This document shows, in pieces, positions 60,844-64,000 of a stretch of 64,000 bases of DNA (its first letter is position 1; each line of letters opens with the position of its first letter). The translations under genes and the position numbers were made by a program. Location of the stretch: contig NZ_SLXL01000013.1 in NCBI RefSeq assembly GCF_004345735.1, forward strand, positions 17,747 to 81,746, read 5' to 3'. This stretch comes from Rhodovulum adriaticum. Lineage in GTDB: Bacteria > Pseudomonadota > Alphaproteobacteria > Rhodobacterales > Rhodobacteraceae. The notes beneath the pieces are model-generated. The model did not search any database. It saw nothing but the letters and a program-made list of their open reading frames with translations, and had not been told where the DNA came from.

Positions 60844-61215
60844 ATGCCGACAATCCAGCAGCTGATCCGCAAGCCGCGGCAGCCGAAAGTGAAACGCCAG
60901 AAGTCCATGCACCTGCAGGCCTGCCCGCAGAAGCGGGGCGTCTGCACGCGCGTTTACACCACCACGCCGAAGAAGCCGAACTCGGCCATGCGGAAGGTTG
61001 CCAAGGTGCGCCTGACCAATGGTTACGAGGTGATCAGCTACATCCCCGGCGAAAGCCATAACCTCCAGGAACACTCGGTCGTGCTGATCCGCGGCGGCCG
61101 GGTCAAAGACCTTCCGGGTGTCCGCTATCACATCCTGCGCGGTGTGCTGGACACCCAGGGCGTCAAAGACCGCAAGCAGCGCCGCTCGAAATACGGCGCC
61201 AAGCGTCCGAAGTAA
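60844..61215 (+). CDS. rpsL: 30S ribosomal protein S12 (uS12)
   Basis: 123-residue decoding-centre protein. [20 protein letters not shown], then [20 protein letters not shown] with the wild-type lysine at the streptomycin position, and [18 protein letters not shown]. Sensitive-type residues at both classic sites. Begins the str operon after a ~195-base leader; 12 bases separate it from rpsG. Confidence 0.98.
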   Translation: MPTIQQLIRKPRQPKVKRQKSMHLQACPQKRGVCTRVYTTTPKKPNSAMRKVAKVRLTNGYEVISYIPGESHNLQEHSVVLIRGGRVKDLPGVRYHILRGVLDTQGVKDRKQRRSKYGAKRPK

Positions 61216-61698
<483 letters not shown>

Positions 61699-61725
61699 CC
61701 CTCTCTGGCCCTCAGGACCTGACCC

Positions 61726-63843
<2,118 letters not shown>

Positions 63844-63846
63844 TAG

Positions 63847-64000
<154 letters not shown>

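Overview
The window is high-GC (about 65% by eye), densely coding DNA from an alphaproteobacterium, most likely Rhodobacterales (Roseobacter/Paracoccaceae type). This rests on the class I lysyl-tRNA synthetase, the alphaproteobacterial form of the L10/L12/RpoB/RpoC proteins, many polyamine-type and solute-binding transport genes, and a preference for the G/C-ending codons. I did no database search; family names come from motifs that can be read in the translations.

Layout. 1-2174: an amino-acid-binding protein (cut by the window edge) and a Glu/Leu-type dehydrogenase. 2473-11206: a catabolic island with a DeoR regulator, a class III aminotransferase/phospho-lyase and its overlapping APH-type kinase, a spermidine/putrescine-type ABC importer (binding protein, ATPase, two permeases), an SDR dehydrogenase and an isochorismatase-fold cysteine hydrolase. 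11450-17097: a complete tripartite RND efflux operon. 17094-20393 (minus): a membrane-anchored binding-protein-like protein, an XpaC-like protein and a binding-protein/VWA fusion. 20725-32781 (plus): a PstS-like lipoprotein, then metallophosphoesterase / double ASKHA activase / 2-hydroxyacyl-CoA-dehydratase-like genes, then an MMPL-type RND exporter, a LolA-like periplasmic protein and an outer-membrane beta-barrel, ended by a strong terminator. 32876-36779 (minus): a diheme cytochrome, a PhoX/DUF839 protein and a small monoheme cytochrome c.

36990-44440 holds housekeeping and stress genes: CHAD protein, class I LysRS, TerB-like protein with an overlapping pyrophosphatase-like gene, PBP4-type carboxypeptidase, NadD, EttA. 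44441-45400 is a small AT-rich island with two overlapping unknown genes, one with three membrane spans. From 46379 to the end runs the conserved transcription/translation block: tRNA-Trp, secE, nusG, rplK, rplA, (inserted RTX-type GDSL hydrolase on the opposite strand), rplJ, rplL, rpoB, rpoC, then rpsL, rpsG, fusA and the start of tuf. Terminators, an L10 leader with an attenuator-like hairpin, an rplL-rpoB attenuator, a nested palindrome between rpoB and rpoC and a near-consensus promoter before rpsL can be read directly.

Most notable: (i) the overlapping phosphoesterase/activase/dehydratase genes linked to a lipid-export-like RND module; (ii) an almost perfect 138-bp tandem duplication of the 5' end of the RND gene, leaving a 41-codon decoy; (iii) the AT-rich two-gene island; (iv) the secreted RTX hydrolase that splits the rplKA/rplJL cluster; (v) a kinase plus phospho-lyase pair next to a polyamine-type importer, suggesting a hydroxylysine- or phosphoethanolamine-like pathway; (vi) a 15-bp operator-like sequence shared by two loci 5 kb apart.
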